Positions 1 through 10,633 of a stretch of 64,000 bases of DNA are shown one piece after another. The DNA is taken from the NCBI GenBank assembly GCA_964057225.1, contig OZ059895.1, forward strand, positions 22,082,688-22,146,687. The letters run 5' to 3'. Both the position numbers and the translations under genes were made by a program. Position 1 is the first letter of the stretch; each line of letters begins with the position of its first letter. Below the pieces are notes generated by a model that ran no database searches, was not told where the DNA came from, and worked only from the letters and a program-made list of their open reading frames with translations. This DNA is from Auanema rhodensis. Lineage: Eukaryota; Nematoda; Chromadorea; Rhabditida; Rhabditidae.

Positions 1-2480
1 TTAATATTGGTGCATGGTAACCATGACTTTGAAATTTACGTGAACTTTAATTTATGCTAATTAAGTGTACACATGATGTGCGCTTGGTATGTAACTCGCT
101 TCACGTGAAAGATAAAGAGATGCGGTTTTCAAAATTAGATTCCCCATTTCCATATTAGTCTAAAAACAAATTTTTATTGATATTGGTGCATGGCAACCAT
201 GACTTTAAAATTTACGTGAACTTTAATTTATGCTAATTAAGTGTACACATGATGTGCACTTGGTATGTAACTCGTTTCACGTCAGAGATAAAGAGATGCG
301 GTTTTCAAAATTGGATTCCCCATGTCCATATTGGTCTTAAAACAAATTTTTATTAATATTGGTGCATGGTAACCATGACTTTGAAATTTACGTGAACTTT
401 AATTTATGCTAATTAAGTGTACACGTGATGTGCACTTGGTATGTAACTCGCTTCACGTGAAAGATAAAGAGATGCGGTTTTCAAAATTGGATTCCCCATG
501 TCCATATTGGTCTTAAAACAAATTTTTATTAATATTGGTGCATGGTAACCATGACTTTGAAATTTACGTGAACTTTAATTTATGCTAATTAAGTGTACAC
601 ATGATGTGCACTTGGTATGTAACTCGCTTCACGTGAAAGATGAAGAGATGCGGTTTTCAAAATTAGATTCCCCATATCCATATTAGTCTAAAAACAAATT
701 TTCATTGATATTGGTGCATGGTAACCATGACTTTGAAATTTACGTGAACTTTAATTTATGCTAATTAAATGTACACGTGATGTGCACTTGGTATGTAACT
801 CGCTTCACGTCAAAGATAAAGAGATGAGGTTTTCAAAATTAGATTCCCCATGTCCATATTAGTCTAAAAACAAATTTTTATTAATATTGGTGCATGGTAA
901 CCATGACTTTGAAATTTACGTGAACTTTAATTTATGCTAATTAAGTGTACACGTGATGTGCACTTGGTATGTAACTCGCTTCACGTGAAAGATAAAGAGA
1001 TGCGGTTTTCAAAATTAGATTCCCCATGTCTATATTAGTCTAAAAACATATTTTTATTAATACTGGTGCATGGTAACCATGACTTTGAAATTTACGTGAA
1101 CTTTAATTTATGCTAATTAAGTGTACACGTGATGTGCACTTGGTATGTAACTCGCTTCACGTGAAAGATAAAGAGATGCGGTTTTCAAAATTAGATTTCC
1201 CATGTCCATATTAGTCTAAACACAAATTTTTATTGATATTGGTGCATGGTAACCATGACTTTGGAATTTACGTGAACTTTAATTTATGCTAATTAAGTGT
1301 ACACGTGATGTGCACTTGGTATGTAACTCGCTTCACGTGAAAGATAAAGAGATGCGGTTTTCAAAATTAGATTCCCCATTTCCATATTAGTCTAAAAACA
1401 AATTTTTATTGATATTGGTGCATGGCAACCATGACTTTAAAATTTACGTGAACTTTAATTTATGCTAATTAAGTGTACACATGATGTGCACTTGGTATGT
1501 AACTCGTTTCACGTCAAAGATAAAGAGATGCGGTTTTCAAAATTGGATTCCCCATGTCCATATTAGTCTAAAAACAAATTTTTATTAATATTGGTGCATG
1601 GTAACCATGACTTTGAAATTTACGTGAACTTTAATTTATGCTAATTAAGTGTACACATGATGTGCGCTTGGTATGTAACTCGCTTCACGTGAAAGATAAA
1701 GAGATGCGGTTTTCAAAATTAGATTCCCCATTTCCATATTAGTCTGAAAACAAATTTTTATTGATATTGGTGCATGGCAACCATGACTTTAAAATTTACG
1801 TGAACTTTAATTTATGCTAATTAAGTGTACACATGATGTGCACTTGGTATGTAACTCGTTTCACGTCAAAGATAAAGAGATGCGGTTTTCAAAATTGGAT
1901 TCCCCATGTCCATATTAGTCTAAAAACAAATTTTTATTAATATTGGTGCATGGTAACCATGACTTTGAAATTTACGTGAACTTTAATTTATGCTAATTAA
2001 GTGTACACATGATGTGCACTTGGTATGTAACTCGCTTCACGTGAAAGATGAAGAGATGCGGTTTTCAAAATTAGATTCCCCATGTCCATATTAGTCTAAA
2101 AACAAATTTTTATTAATATTGGTGCATGGTAACCATGACTTTGAAATTTACGTGAACTTTAATTTATGCTAATTAAGTGTACACATGATGTGCGCTTGGT
2201 ATGTAACTCGCTTCACGTGAAAGATAAAGAGATGCGGTTTTCATAATTAGATTCCCCATTTCCATATTAGTCTAAAAACAAATTTTTATTAATATTGGTG
2301 CATGGTAACCATGACTTTGAAATTTACGTGAACTTTAATTTATGCTAATTAAGTGTACACATGATGTGCGCTTGGTATGTAACTCGCTTCACGTGAAAGA
2401 TAAAGAGATGCGGTTTTCAAAATTAGATTCCCCATGTCCATATTAGTCCAAAAACAAATTTTTATTAATATTGGTGCATG
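1..2480 (+). repeat. Left segment: irregular 176-bp monomers
   Basis: About 14 monomers, all 176 bp, with mixed states (acgtg and acatg; ttgg and ttag before attcc). Two adjacent monomers (177-352 and 353-528) share a private state, ttggtcttaaaac instead of ttagtctaaaaac, and so are a recent neighbour duplication. The first three monomers (1-528) resemble 1585-2112, nine monomers (1,584 bp) away, including cgtttcacgtc and ttggattcc in the second unit. This segment shows more isolated single-copy changes than the right half. It does not reach an array edge. Confidence 0.75.
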
Positions 2481-2827
2481 GTAACCATGACTTTGACATT
2501 TACGTGAACTTTAATTTATGCTAATTAAGTGTACACATGATGTGCACTTGGTATGTAACTCGCTTCACGTGAAAGATAAAGAGATGCGGTTCTCAAAATA
2601 GATTCCCCATTTCCATATTAGTCTAAAAACAAATTTTTATTGATATTGGTGCATGGCAACCATGACTTTAAAATTTACGTGAACTTTAATTTATGCTAAT
2701 TAAGTGTACACATGATGTGCACTTGGTATGTAACTCGCTTCACGTGAAAGATAAAGAGTTGCGGTTTTCAAAATTAGATTCCCCATGTCCATATTAGTCT
2801 AAAAACAAATTTTTATTAATATTGGTG

Positions 2828-2924
2828 CATGGTAACCATGACTTTGAAATTTACGTGAACTTTAATTTATGCTAATTAAGTGTACACATGATGTGCACTT
2901 GGTATGTAACTCGCTTCACGTGAA
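2828..2924. other. Cluster of four dyad symmetries within the monomer
   Basis: In the reference monomer the inverted repeats are catggt-a-accatg (2828-2840, 6-bp arms, 1-base loop), gtgtacac (2880-2887, perfect), gtgcac (2893-2898, perfect) and ttcacgtgaa (2915-2924, perfect 10 bp). They recur in most monomers. They are weakened in set types: ggcaacc shortens the first arm to 5 bp, gtgcgc and gtgaac break the third, and gtcaaag breaks the fourth outside the CACGT core. Short dyads are a known feature of several centromeric satellites lacking a CENP-B box, where they may form non-B DNA or bind proteins. Any function here is inferred. Confidence 0.7.
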
Positions 2925-2975
2925 AGATAAAGAGATGCGGTTTTCAAAATTAGATTCCCCATGTCCATATTAGTC

Positions 2976-2991
2976 TAAAAACAAATTTTTA
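2976..2991. other. A-tract/T-tract element at the monomer end
   Basis: Positions 161-176 of the monomer read as an A-run interrupted by one C and followed by five T (taaaaacaaa then ttttta). It recurs in every copy as aaacaaattttt, aaacgaattttt or aaaccaattttt. Such tracts favour curvature and influence nucleosome placement, so at 176-bp spacing they could phase one nucleosome per monomer. The phasing role is inferred from general knowledge of A-tracts. Confidence 0.55.
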
Positions 2992-3870
2992 TTAATATTG
3001 GTGCATGGTAACCATGACTTTGACATTTACGTGAACTTTAATTTATGCTAATTAAGTGTACACATGATGTGCACTTGGTATGTAACTCGCTTCACGTGAA
3101 AGATAAAGAGATGCGGTTTTCAAAATAGATTCCCCATTTCCATATTAGTCTAAAAACAAATTTTTATTGATATTGGTGCATGGCAACCATGACTTTAAAA
3201 TTTACGTGAACTTTAATTTATGCTAATTAAGTGTACACATGATGTGCACTTGGTATGTAACTCGCTTCACGTCAAAGATAAAGAGATGAGGTTTTCAAAA
3301 TTAGATTCCCCATGTCCATATTAGTCTAAAAACAAATTTTTATTAATATTGGTGCATGGTAACCATGACTTTGAAATTTACGTGAACTTTAATTTATGCT
3401 AATTAAGTGTACACATGATGTGCGCTTGGTATGTAACTCGCTTCACGTGAAAGATAAAGAGATGCGGTTTTCATAATTAGATTCCTCATTTCCATATTAG
3501 TCTAAAAACAAATTTTTATTAATATTGGTGCATGGTAACCATGACTTTGAAATTTACGTGAACTTTAATTTATGCTAATTAAGTGTACACATGATGTGCA
3601 CTTGGTATGTAACTCGCTTCACGTGAAAGATGAAGAGATGCGGTTTTCAGAATTAGATTCCCCATGTCCATATTAGTCTAAAAACAAATTTTTATTAATA
3701 TTGGTGCATGGTAACCATGACTTTGAAATTTACGTGAACTTTAATTTATGCTAATTAAGTGTACACATGATGTGCACTTGGTATGTAACTCGCTTCACGT
3801 GAAAGATAAAGAGATGCGGTTTTCCAAATTAGATTTCGCATGTCCATATTAGTCTAAAAACAAATTTTTA

Positions 3871-4053
3871 TTGATATTGGTGCATGGTAACCATGACTTT
3901 GAAATTTAAAATTTACGTGAACTTTAATTTATGCTAATTAAGTGTACACATGATGTGCACTTGGTATGTAACTCGTTTCACGTCAAAGATAAAGAGATGC
4001 GGTTTTCAAAATTGGATTCCCCATGTCCATATTAGTCTAAAAACAAATTTTTA
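3871..4053 (+). repeat. 183-bp monomer, first copy (7-bp duplication)
   Basis: The sequence tttgaaattt is followed by an extra aaaattt before acgtg, adding 7 bp near monomer position 35. This looks like a short slippage duplication of the aaattt motif. The only other copy is at 9504-9686, inside a block duplicated at an offset of 5,633 bp, so the insertion happened once. Confidence 0.9.
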
Positions 4054-4919
4054 TTAATATTGGTGCATGGTAACCATGACTTTGAAATTTACGTGAACTT
4101 TAATTTATGCTAATTAAGTGTACACATGATGTGCACTTGGTATGTAACTCGCTACACGTGAAAGATGAAGAGATGCGGTTTTCAAAATTAGATTCCCCAT
4201 GTCCATATTAGTCTAAAAACAAATTTTTATTAATATTGGTGCATGGTAACCATGACTTTGAAATTTACGTGAACTTTAATTTATGCTAATTAAGTGTACA
4301 CATGATGTGCGCTTGGTATGTAACTCGCTTCACGTGAAAGATAAAGAGATGCGGTTTTCAAAATTAGATTCCCCATGTCCATATTAGTCTAAAAACAAAT
4401 TTTTATTAATATTGGTGCATGGTAACCATGACTTTGACATTTACGTGAACTTTAATTTATGCTAATTAAGTGTACACATGATGTGCACTTGGTATGTAAC
4501 TCGCTTCACGTGAAAGATAAAGAGATGCGGTTTTCAAAATAGATTCCCCATTTCCATATTAGTCTAAAAACAAATTTTTATTGATATTGGTGCATGGCAA
4601 CCATGACTTTAAAATTTACGTGAACTTTAATTTATGCTAATTAAGTGTACACATGATGTGCACTTGGTATGTAACTCGCTTCACGTCAAAGATAAAGAGA
4701 TGAGGTTTTCAAAATTAGATTCCCCATGTCCATATTAGTCTAAAAACAAATTTTTATTAATATTGGTGCATGGTAACCATGACTTTGAAATTTACGTGAA
4801 CTTTAATTTATGCTAATTAAGTGTACACATGATGTGCGCTTGGTATGTAACTCGCTTCACGTGAAAGATAAAGAGATGCGGTTTTCATAATTAGATTCCT
4901 CATTTCCATATTAGTCTAA

Positions 4920-6110
4920 AAACAAATTTTTATTAATATTGGTGCATGGTAACCATGACTTTGAAATTTACGTGAACTTTAATTTATGCTAATTAAGTGT
5001 ACACATGATGTGCACTCGGTATGTAACTCGCTTCACGTGAAAGATGAAGAGATGCGGTTTTCAAAATTAGATTCCTCATGTCCATATTAGTCTAAAAACG
5101 AATTTTTATTGATATTGGTGCATGGTAACCATGACTTTGAAATTTACGTGAACTTTAATTTATGCTTATTAAGTGTACACGTGATGTGCACTTGGTATGT
5201 AACTCGCTTCACGTGAAATATAAAGGGATGCGGTTTTCAAAATTAGATTCCCCATGTCCATATTAGTCTAAAAACAAATTTTTATTAATATTGGTGCATG
5301 GTAACCATGACTTTGAAATTTACGTGAACTTTAATTTATGCTAATTAAGTGTACACATGATGTGCACTTGGTATGTAACTCGCTTCACGTGAAAGATGAA
5401 GAGATGCGGTTTTCAAAATTAGATTCCCCATGTCCATATTAGTCTAAAAACAAATTTTTATTAATATTGGTGCATGGTAACCATGACTTTGAAATTTACG
5501 TGAACTTTAATTTATGCTAATTAAGTGTACACATGATGTGCGCTTGGTATGTAACTCGCTTCACGTGAAAGATAAAGAGATGCGGTTTTCATAATTAGAT
5601 TCCCCATTTCCATATTAGTCTAAAAACAAATTTTTATTAATATTGGTGCATGGTAACCATGACTTTGAAATTTACGTGAACTTTAATTTATGCTAATTAA
5701 GTGTACACATGATGTGCGCTTGGTATGTAACTCGCTTCACGTGAAAGATAAAGAGATGCGGTTTTCAAAATTAGATTCCCCATGTCCATATTAGTCCAAA
5801 AACAAATTTTTATTAATATTGGTGCATGGTAACCATGACTTTGACATTTACGTGAACTTTAATTTATGCTAATTAAGTGTACACATGATGTGCACTTGGT
5901 ATGTAACTCGCTTCACGTGAAAGATAAAGAGATGCGGTTCTCAAAATAGATTCCCCATTTCCATATTAGTCTAAAAACAAATTTTTATTGATATTGGTGC
6001 ATGGCAACCATGACTTTAAAATTTACGTGAACTTTAATTTATGCTAATTAAGTGTACACATGATGTGCACTTGGTATGTAACTCGCTTCACGTGAAAGAT
6101 AAAGAGATGC
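4920..6110 (+). repeat. Seven-monomer block, copy 1 (partner 7030-8220)
   Basis: About 1.2 kb matching 7030-8220 at an offset of 2,110 bp (12 monomers minus two one-base deletions). Shared order: cactcgg (5013/7123), tatgcttattaag with cgtgaaatataaaggg, cataattag, gtccaaaaac (5792/7902), tttgacatt (5840/7950), and the one-T deletion (5943/8053). The right part (gtccaaaaac onward) also matches 2.44-2.6 kb, 3,348 bp to the left. The first part reappears once more, partly, at 10998-11270. Confidence 0.82.
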
Positions 6111-7029
6111 GGTTTTCAAAATTAGATTCCCCATGTCCATATTAGTCTAAAAACAAATTTTTATTAATATTGGTGCATGGTAACCATGACTTTGAAATTT
6201 ACGTGAACTTTAATTTATGCTAATTAAGTGTACACATGATGTGCACTTGGTATGTAACTCGGTTCACGTGAAAGATAAAGAGATGCGGTTTTCAAAATTA
6301 GATTCCCCATGTCCATATTAGTCTAAAAACAAATTTTTATTAATATTGGTGCATGGTAATCATGACTTTGACATTTACGTGAACTTTAATTTATGCTAAT
6401 TAAGTGTACACATGATGTGCACTTGGTATGTAACTCGCTTCACGTGAAAGATAAAGAGATGCGGTTTTCAAAATAGATTCCCCATTTCCATATTAGTCTA
6501 AAAACAAATTTTTATTGATATTGGTGCATGGCAACCATGACTTTAAAATTTACGTGAACTTTAATTTATGCTAATTAAGTGTACACATGATGTGCACTTG
6601 GTATGTAACTCGCTTCACGTCAAAGATAAAGAGATGAGGTTTTCAAAATTAGATTCCCCATGTCCATATTAGTCTAAAAACAAATTTTTATTAATATTGG
6701 TGCATGGTAACCATGACTTTGAAATTTACGTGAACTTTAATTTATGCTAATTAAGTGTACACGTGATGTGCACTTGGTATGTAACTCGCTTCACGTGAAA
6801 GATAAAGAGATGCGGTTTTCATAATTAGATTCCTCATTTCCATATTAGTCTAAAAACAAATTTTTATTAATATTGGTGCATGGTAACCATGACTTTGAAA
6901 TTTACGTGAACTTTAATTTATGCTAATTAAGTGTACACATGATGTGCACTTGGTATGTAACTCGCTTCACGTGAAAGATAAAGAGATGCGGTTTTCCAAA
7001 TTAGATTTCGCATGTCCATATTAGTCTAA

Positions 7030-8220
7030 AAACAAATTTTTATTGATATTGGTGCATGGTAACCATGACTTTGAAATTTACGTGAACTTTAATTTATGCT
7101 AATTAAGTGTACACATGATGTGCACTCGGTATGTAACTCGCTTCACGTGAAAGATGAAGAGATGCGGTTTTCAAAATTAGATTCCTCATGTCCATATTAG
7201 TCTAAAAACGAATTTTTATTGATATTGGTGCATGGTAACCATGACTTTGAAATTTACGTGAACTTTAATTTATGCTTATTAAGTGTACACGTGATGTGCA
7301 CTTGGTATGTAACTCGCTTCACGTGAAATATAAAGGGATGCGGTTTTCAAAATTAGATTCCCCATGTCCATATTAGTCTAAAAACAAATTTTTATTAATA
7401 TTGGTGCATGGTAACCATGACTTTGAAATTTACGTGAACTTTAATTTATGCTAATTAAGTGTACACATGATGTGCACTTGGTATGTAACTCGCTTCACGT
7501 GAAAGATGAAGAGATGCGGTTTTCAAAATTAGATTCCCCATGTCCATATTAGTCTAAAAACAAATTTTTATTAATATTGGTGCATGGTAACCATGACTTT
7601 GAAATTTACGTGAACTTTAATTTATGCTAATTAAGTGTACACATGATGTGCGCTTGGTATGTAACTCGCTTCACGTGAAAGATAAAGAGATGCGGTTTTC
7701 ATAATTAGATTCCCCATTTCCATATTAGTCTAAAAACAAATTTTTATTAATATTGGTGCATGGTAACCATGACTTTGAAATTTACGTGAACTTTAATTTA
7801 TGCTAATTAAGTGTACACATGATGTGCGCTTGGTATGTAACTCGCTTCACGTGAAAGATAAAGAGATGCGGTTTTCAAAATTAGATTCCCCATGTCCATA
7901 TTAGTCCAAAAACAAATTTTTATTAATATTGGTGCATGGTAACCATGACTTTGACATTTACGTGAACTTTAATTTATGCTAATTAAGTGTACACATGATG
8001 TGCACTTGGTATGTAACTCGCTTCACGTGAAAGATAAAGAGATGCGGTTCTCAAAATAGATTCCCCATTTCCATATTAGTCTAAAAACAAATTTTTATTG
8101 ATATTGGTGCATGGCAACCATGACTTTAAAATTTACGTGAACTTTAATTTATGCTAATTAAGTGTACACATGATGTGCACTTGGTATGTAACTCGCTTCA
8201 CGTGAAAGATAAAGAGATGC
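7030..8220 (+). repeat. Seven-monomer block, copy 2 (partner 4920-6110)
   Basis: Right copy of the 2,110-bp-offset duplication. On the left it joins a monomer with ttccaaattagatttcgc (near 6995) where the partner has cataattag with cctcatttcc. On the right it joins a cataattag monomer (near 8228) where the partner has an ordinary one. Both joints fall within normal monomer sequence and leave the 176-bp register unbroken, as expected of homologous unequal exchange. Confidence 0.8.
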
Positions 8221-8582
8221 GGTTTTCATAATTAGATTCCCCATTTCCATATTAGTCTAAAAACAAATTTTTATTAATATTGGTGCATGGTAACCATGAC
8301 TTTGAAATTTACGTGAACTTTAATTTATGCTAATTAAGTGTACACATGATGTGCACTTGGTATGTAACTCGCTTCACGTGAAAGATAAAGAGATGCGGTT
8401 CTCAAAATAGATTCCCCATTTCCATATTAGTCTAAAAACAAATTTTTATTGATATTGGTGCATGGCAACCATGACTTTAAAATTTACGTGAACTTTAATT
8501 TATGCTAATTAAGTGTACACATGATGTGCACTTGGTATGTAACTCGCTTCACGTCAAAGATAAAGAGATGCGGTTTTCAAAA

Positions 8583-10633
8583 TTAGATTCCCCATGTCCA
8601 TATTAGTCTAAAAACAAATTTTTATTAATATTGGTGCATGGTAACCATGACTTTGACATTTACGTGAACTTTAATTTATGCTAATTAAGTGTACACATGA
8701 TGTGCACTTGGTATGTAACTCGCTTCACGTGAAAGATAAAGAGATGCGGTTTTCAAAATAGATTCCCCATTTCCATATTAGTCTAAAAACAAATTTTTAT
8801 TGATATTGGTGCATGGCAACCATGACTTTAAAATTTACGTGAACTTTAATTTATGCTAATTAAGTGTACACATGATGTGCACTTGGTATGTAACTCGCTT
8901 CACGTCAAAGATAAAGAGATGAGGTTTTCAAAATTAGATTCCCCATGTCCATATTAGTCTAAAAACAAATTTTTATTAATATTGGTGCATGGTAACCATG
9001 ACTTTGAAATTTACGTGAACTTTAATTTATGCTAATTAAGTGTACACATGATGTGCGCTTGGTATGTAACTCGCTTCACGTGAAAGATAAAGAGATGCGG
9101 TTTTCATAATTAGATTCCTCATTTCCATATTAGTCTAAAAACAAATTTTTATTAATATTGGTGCATGGTAACCATGACTTTGAAATTTACGTGAACTTTA
9201 ATTTATGCTAATTAAGTGTACACATGATGTGCACTTGGTATGTAACTCGCTTCACGTGAAAGATGAAGAGATGCGGTTTTCAGAATTAGATTCCCCATGT
9301 CCATATTAGTCTAAAAACAAATTTTTATTAATATTGGTGCATGGTAACCATGACTTTGAAATTTACGTGAACTTTAATTTATGCTAATTAAGTGTACACA
9401 TGATGTGCACTTGGTATGTAACTCGCTTCACGTGAAAGATAAAGAGATGCGGTTTTCCAAATTAGATTTCGCATGTCCATATTAGTCTAAAAACAAATTT
9501 TTATTGATATTGGTGCATGGTAACCATGACTTTGAAATTTAAAATTTACGTGAACTTTAATTTATGCTAATTAAGTGTACACATGATGTGCACTTGGTAT
9601 GTAACTCGTTTCACGTCAAAGATAAAGAGATGCGGTTTTCAAAATTGGATTCCCCATGTCCATATTAGTCTAAAAACAAATTTTTATTAATATTGGTGCA
9701 TGGTAACCATGACTTTGAAATTTACGTGAACTTTAATTTATGCTAATTAAGTGTACACATGATGTGCACTTGGTATGTAACTCGCTACACGTGAAAGATG
9801 AAGAGATGCGGTTTTCAAAATTAGATTCCCCATGTCCATATTAGTCTAAAAACAAATTTTTATTAATATTGGTGCATGGTAACCATGACTTTGAAATTTA
9901 CGTGAACTTTAATTTATGCTAATTAAGTGTACACATGATGTGCGCTTGGTATGTAACTCGCTTCACGTGAAAGATAAAGAGATGCGGTTTTCAAAATTAG
10001 ATTCCCCATGTCCATATTAGTCTAAAAACAAATTTTTATTAATATTGGTGCATGGTAACCATGACTTTGACATTTACGTGAACTTTAATTTATGCTAATT
10101 AAGTGTACACATGATGTGCACTTGGTATGTAACTCGCTTCACGTGAAAGATAAAGAGATGCGGTTTTCAAAATAGATTCCCCATTTCCATATTAGTCTAA
10201 AAACAAATTTTTATTGATATTGGTGCATGGCAACCATGACTTTAAAATTTACGTGAACTTTAATTTATGCTAATTAAGTGTACACATGATGTGCACTTGG
10301 TATGTAACTCGCTTCACGTCAAAGATAAAGAGATGAGGTTTTCAAAATTAGATTCCCCATGTCCATATTAGTCTAAAAACAAATTTTTATTAATATTGGT
10401 GCATGGTAACCATGACTTTGAAATTTACGTGAACTTTAATTTATGCTAATTAAGTGTACACATGATGTGCGCTTGGTATGTAACTCGCTTCACGTGAAAG
10501 ATAAAGAGATGCGGTTTTCATAATTAGATTCCTCATTTCCATATTAGTCTAAAAACAAATTTTTATTAATATTGGTGCATGGTAACCATGACTTTGAAAT
10601 TTACGTGAACTTTAATTTATGCTAATTAAGTGT
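8583..10633 (+). repeat. Duplicated block, right copy (partner 2950-5000)
   Basis: Right partner of the 5,633-bp-offset duplication. The match fails to the left near 8583, where this copy has ggcaacc with gtcaaag and the partner has ggtaacc with gtgaaag. To the right, part of the same pattern continues at 10.5-10.9 kb in a form that repeats 9.1-9.5 kb at a 1,414-bp offset, so this part of the array has been expanded more than once. Confidence 0.82.
9504..9686 (+). repeat. 183-bp monomer, second copy
   Basis: It carries the same 7-bp insertion as the monomer at 3871-4053. The next monomer in both places has the private state gctacacgtg (4151 and 9784, again 5,633 bp apart), which confirms that the two lie in duplicated blocks. 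Confidence 0.9.

Larger units (their letters stand above)
2816..2991 (+). repeat. Representative (consensus-like) 176-bp monomer
   Basis: This copy carries the commonest state at nearly all sites and can serve as the reference. Hand count gives 30 G, 26 C and 120 A/T (about 32% G+C). Landmarks by monomer position: dyad catggtaaccatg 13-25; tttacgtgaac 36-46; dyad gtgtacac 65-72; dyad gtgcac 78-83; ggtatgtaactcg 86-98; dyad ttcacgtgaa 100-109; purine-rich agataaagagatgcgg 110-125; A/T-rich ttttcaaaattag 126-138; a C-rich patch near 142-145; A-tract followed by T-tract 161-176. Near-invariant CpGs lie at positions 39, 97, 104 and 123. The choice of start is arbitrary, because the sequence does not show where a functional unit begins. 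Confidence 0.95.
2950..5000 (+). repeat. Duplicated block, left copy (partner 8583-10633)
   Basis: About 2.05 kb matching 8583-10633 at a constant offset of 5,633 bp (32 monomers plus indels). Shared rare markers in the same order: tttgacatt (3019/8652), one-T deletion (3122/8755), ttttcagaattag (about 3646/9279), ttccaaattagatttcgc (about 3822/9455), the 7-bp insertion (3898/9531), gctacacg (4151/9784), and tttgacatt (4433/10066). Similarity to the partner ends where cactcgg appears at 5013 but not at 10646. Ends are approximate, read by eye. Confidence 0.85.
2590..10175 (+). repeat. 175-bp monomer class (nine copies, one-base deletion)
   Basis: Nine monomers read caaaatagat where the norm is caaaattagat, losing one T near monomer position 135. 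The altered sites begin at about 2595, 3122, 4536, 5943, 6470, 8053, 8404, 8755 and 10169. Four of these (2595, 5943, 8053, 8404) also carry gttctcaaaa in place of gttttcaaaa, so they form a subclass. Three consecutive sites are 351 bp apart (8053, 8404, 8755), a dimer repeat. The class is limited to this 7.6-kb stretch, which suggests one deletion followed by spread through block duplication. Confidence 0.88.

Noticed and set aside
2915-2924. Promoter or G-box regulatory element
   Set aside because: CACGTG occurs in nearly all the units simply because the unit contains it; there is no gene nearby to regulate. It is kept only as a possible protein-binding dyad.
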